The notes below the pieces were generated by a model. The model saw nothing but the letters and a program-made list of their open reading frames with translations. It made no database searches and was not told where the DNA came from. 64,000 nt of DNA from contig PHCZ01000001.1 in NCBI GenBank assembly GCA_002840895.1, positions 248,001 through 312,000 on the forward strand, written 5' to 3'. Within the stretch, counting starts at the first letter, position 1. Every line of letters starts with the position of its first letter. Below, one piece after another: positions 61,836-64,000 of this stretch. Source of the stretch: Bacteroidetes bacterium HGW-Bacteroidetes-8 (GTDB lineage: Bacteria > Bacteroidota > Bacteroidia > Bacteroidales > UBA932). A program made the position numbers and the translations under genes.

Positions 61836-63920
61836 CTATAGATTCGGGTTAAAGTATTTTTGGATAAGTGGCAGAAATGTCTCTTTTATGATGGGTTTTG
61901 TTATATGATCGTTACACCCTGCCTCTAATGCTTTAATTCTGTCATATGTTTGAGCAAAAGCTGTTTGAGCAATAATTATTATATCTTTATTAAATTGGCG
62001 AATTTGGCGTGTAGCTTCATAACCATTCATATCAGGCATTTTGATATCCATCAGAATCAGGTCTAAATCCGGATTGTCCCGGCAAGCTTTTACCGCTTTT
62101 ATCCCCGTTTGAGCGTGCAAAACAGCAGTACTTACTTTTTTGAGCATTCTTGTCATAAATAGGTCACTGGTCTGGTCATCTTCAACAATCAAAACTCTAA
62201 GTTTTTTAATTTGTGTATTTGCTCTAACGGTATCTTGAACAAAAGACTCAATGCCCTTATCAGCTTGTATGTGAAGTTTATATGGTGTGGTAAAAAAGAA
62301 GGTAGATCCGGCACCCTCTTTACTTTTTACCCATATTTTCCCACCCATTAACTCTACAAAAGCTTTAGATATAGAAAGACCTAAACCAGTTCCTTGATTA
62401 GCCCTTAAGTCTGCAATATCTGCCTGAATAAAACGTTCGAAAATTGCCTCTATTTTCTCTTTTGGAACTCCAATTCCTGTATCTCTGATAAAAAACTCCA
62501 GAACTTTAGTTTGATCCTCTTTTTTTAGGTTGTATCCAAATTTTATTGACCCTTCATCGGTAAATTTAATTGCATTTTTAACAAGATTGGTAAGTATTGC
62601 ATACATTTTCTCACGATCTGTAGTTATAAATGCATCTTTTTCCGGCAATGGTTTTTTCATAGAAAACTCAATTTTTTTTCTCTCCATCTCCGGTTTGAAA
62701 AAAGTGTAGATAAAATCTATCTGCTCATTTATGTTCGACCCCTTAAAACGAACCTCCATCAGACCGGATTCAATTTTAGAGATATCAATTATATCATTAA
62801 TGATATTGAGCATCCGAATTCCACTCTGCTCTATAAGTTGTATATACTCCTGCTGCTCTTCTCCGGTAAGATCTGCCTCTTTCAATAGACTGGCAAAACC
62901 TAAAACACCATTCATTGGTGTTCTTATTTCGTGTGACATATTTGCTAAAAATGCTGTTTTGAGACGGTCGCTCTGTTCTGCTTGATCTTTTGCAATAATT
63001 AACTCTGCAGCACGTTTCTCCTTTTCATTGTTTTGAAATGCAAGCTCTTTATTTGCAATGACCAGTTCTGCAGCGCGTTTCTCTTTTTCATTGTTTTGAA
63101 AAGCAAGCTCTTTATTTGCAATAACCAGTTCTGCAGCGCGTTTCTCCTTCTCTTTATTCTGAAATAAAAGTTTCTTGTTTGCAATAATCAATTCTGCTGC
63201 ACGCTTCTCTTTCTCTCCGTTTTGAAATAGAAGCTCTTCATTGGCAAGCATTAACTCTGCATCACGCTTCTCCTTTTCATTATTTTGGAATGATAGCTCA
63301 TTATTTGCAATAACGAGTTCTGCTGCACGTTTTTCCTTTTCATTGTTTTGAAATGATAGCTCTTTATTTGCAATCACCAGCTCTGCTGCACGTTTTTCTT
63401 TTTCATTATTTTGAAATGAGAGCTCATTATTTGCAATCACCAGCTCTGCCGCGCGTTTTTCTTTCTCTTTATTTTGAAAGAGAAGCTCTTTATTTGCAAT
63501 CACAAGCTCTGCTGCACGCTTCTCCTTCTCTTTATTTTGAAAGAGCAGCTCTTTATTTGCAACAATTAATTCTGCTGCACGCTTCTCTTTCTCCCTGTTT
63601 TGGTAGAGGAGCTCTTCATTGGCAAGAATCAATTCTGCAGCGCGTTTACCCTTTTCATCATTTTGAAATGCAAGCTCTTTGTTCGCTATGATTAACTCTG
63701 CAGCGCGATTCTCCTTCTCTTCGTTTTGATATGCAAGTTCTTTGTTTGCAATATCAAGTTCTGCAGCACGTTTCTCCTTCTCTTCGTTTTGAAAGAGGAG
63801 CTCTTTATTGGCAATTATTAGCTCTGCCGCGCGTTTCTCCTTCTCCCTGTTCTGAAAAACAAGCTCTTTGTTGGCTATAGTTAACTCCAGCTCTGCTCTT
63901 TTGATCTCTTTTTGTCTCAT
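61836..63920 (-). CDS. Hybrid histidine kinase with a ~15-copy 21-residue coiled-coil repeat
   Basis: 694 aa without any membrane segment or sensor domain. Residues 1-~315 are copies of EKEKRAAELVIANKELLFQN-type units of exactly 21 residues: a divergent first unit, 13 full units (residues 25-297) and a partial last one. HisKA follows (phospho-acceptor His330 in NMSHEIRTPMNG), then HATPase_c (LTNLVKNAIKFTDEG, DTGIGVPKEK, GTGLGLSISKAF) and a receiver domain (VLIVEDD, phospho-acceptor Asp in LILMDIKMPDMNG, Lys in CNDHITKP). Its ATG overlaps the stop of an upstream gene as ATGA, so the missing sensor is probably that coupled partner. Confidence 0.9.
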   Translation of the reverse strand: MRQKEIKRAELELTIANKELVFQNREKEKRAAELIIANKELLFQNEEKEKRAAELDIANKELAYQNEEKENRAAELIIANKELAFQNDEKGKRAAELILANEELLYQNREKEKRAAELIVANKELLFQNKEKEKRAAELVIANKELLFQNKEKEKRAAELVIANNELSFQNNEKEKRAAELVIANKELSFQNNEKEKRAAELVIANNELSFQNNEKEKRDAELMLANEELLFQNGEKEKRAAELIIANKKLLFQNKEKEKRAAELVIANKELAFQNNEKEKRAAELVIANKELAFQNNEKEKRAAELIIAKDQAEQSDRLKTAFLANMSHEIRTPMNGVLGFASLLKEADLTGEEQQEYIQLIEQSGIRMLNIINDIIDISKIESGLMEVRFKGSNINEQIDFIYTFFKPEMERKKIEFSMKKPLPEKDAFITTDREKMYAILTNLVKNAIKFTDEGSIKFGYNLKKEDQTKVLEFFIRDTGIGVPKEKIEAIFERFIQADIADLRANQGTGLGLSISKAFVELMGGKIWVKSKEGAGSTFFFTTPYKLHIQADKGIESFVQDTVRANTQIKKLRVLIVEDDQTSDLFMTRMLKKVSTAVLHAQTGIKAVKACRDNPDLDLILMDIKMPDMNGYEATRQIRQFNKDIIIIAQTAFAQTYDRIKALEAGCNDHITKPIIKETFLPLIQKYFNPNL
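63030..63848. repeat. Thirteen in-frame 63-bp tandem repeats
   Basis: 819 bp = 13 x 63 bp inside the hybrid kinase gene, with degenerate units at both ends. Copies differ mainly at a few codons, e.g. the position encoding K/N/R/E/D/G before EKEKR. Three heptads per unit keep the coiled coil in register if units are added or lost. Confidence 0.9.
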
Positions 63921-64000
63921 TTTTTTGCTTGTAATTTCAACTTATCTACTAAACTGTTCAATTTGCATATCTCTTTATAAAGTTTGTCATTAGCAATCTC
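63917..64000 (-). CDS. C-terminal fragment of an unidentified protein, cut by window edge
   Basis: The last 27 codons of a minus-strand gene (EIANDKLYKEICKLN...KLQAKK) ending in TGA at 63917-63919, which overlaps the kinase ATG as ATGA. The segment is charged and heptad-like, so it may be a helical signalling tail. Coupling suggests it is the sensory partner of the hybrid kinase. No more can be said from this end. Confidence 0.5.
   Translation of the reverse strand, partial: EIANDKLYKEICKLNSLVDKLKLQAKK

Noticed and set aside
63353-63691. Plus-strand open frame of repeated Leu/Tyr-rich units
   Set aside because: It is the antisense reading of the kinase repeat array; the periodicity comes from the 63-bp repeats.
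63030-63848. CRISPR-like regular array of 63-bp repeats
   Set aside because: There are no unique spacers; every repeat is in frame and encodes a coiled-coil unit of the kinase.

Overview
The window reads as a chromosomal segment of an anaerobic member of the Bacteroidota, most likely order Bacteroidales. The sequence is A+T-rich and many genes carry the Bacteroidota -7 promoter box TAnnTTTG. Several gene sets point the same way: a SusC/SusD pair with FecR and an ECF sigma factor, a sphingolipid-type serine palmitoyltransferase, menaquinone synthesis, pyruvate phosphate dikinase and an [FeFe]-hydrogenase maturase. I would not name a genus. Most of the window is core genome; accessory character is confined to a few spots. 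Both edges cut a gene: a cardiolipin synthase at base 1 and an unidentified coiled-coil protein at base 64000.

Layout. 1-2730 (minus): cls, menG and a stand-alone PurM/PurL-like C-terminal domain protein. 2752-3250: a tRNA-Leu(GAG) whose 3' half is degenerate, followed by what looks like debris of an integrated element. 3328-9307: a 2-hydroxyacid dehydrogenase, then a minus-strand run of a short-chain reductase, serine palmitoyltransferase, an M23/LysM peptidase and gyrB. 9416-14267: an outer-membrane barrel protein with a large TPR lipid- or periplasm-side partner. 14341-20280: ftsE, nth (3' end overlapping pyk on the other strand), a XerC/D recombinase with a problematic start, a TonB receptor and a small lipoprotein. 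20369-25751: guaA, then typA-yceD-rpmF-fabH and tRNA-Arg.

25964-26237 is a non-coding element made of one inverted and two direct copies of a ~67-nt sequence. It is followed by a flippase, a tiny membrane peptide, hydE, a haem-binding protein, an FMN-binding protein, ppdK, phoH and purL. 38442-47915: folC, tRNA-Val, a double-barrel PagL-like protein, a TM2/DUF2752 pair, a PAS kinase, an S9 peptidase and an acyl-ACP/CoA synthetase. 48153-58431 is a nutrient-uptake locus: fecR-susC-susD-DUF4843-PKD-like on the minus strand, a divergent ECF sigma gene and a thioredoxin-fold protein. No glycosidase or peptidase lies inside the SusCD operon. 58510-60117 holds an SPFH-Arc-LOG operon. The window ends with a four-TM protein, an SGNH-like lipoprotein and a hybrid histidine kinase whose whole N-terminal half is about fifteen copies of a 21-residue heptad repeat.

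How they fit together. Membrane and envelope genes dominate: phospholipid (cls), sphingolipid (spt plus reductase), fatty acid (fabH, acyl-ACP synthetase), lipid A (PagL-like), peptidoglycan (M23) and surface polysaccharide (flippase). Pyk and PpdK give both directions of the PEP/pyruvate step. The most unusual items are the intergenic repeat element, the giant heptad-repeat kinase, the stand-alone AIRS_C protein, the SPFH-Arc-LOG set and a 13-mer shared upstream of fecR and the thioredoxin-like gene. All calls come from reading sequence by eye; no database search was run.
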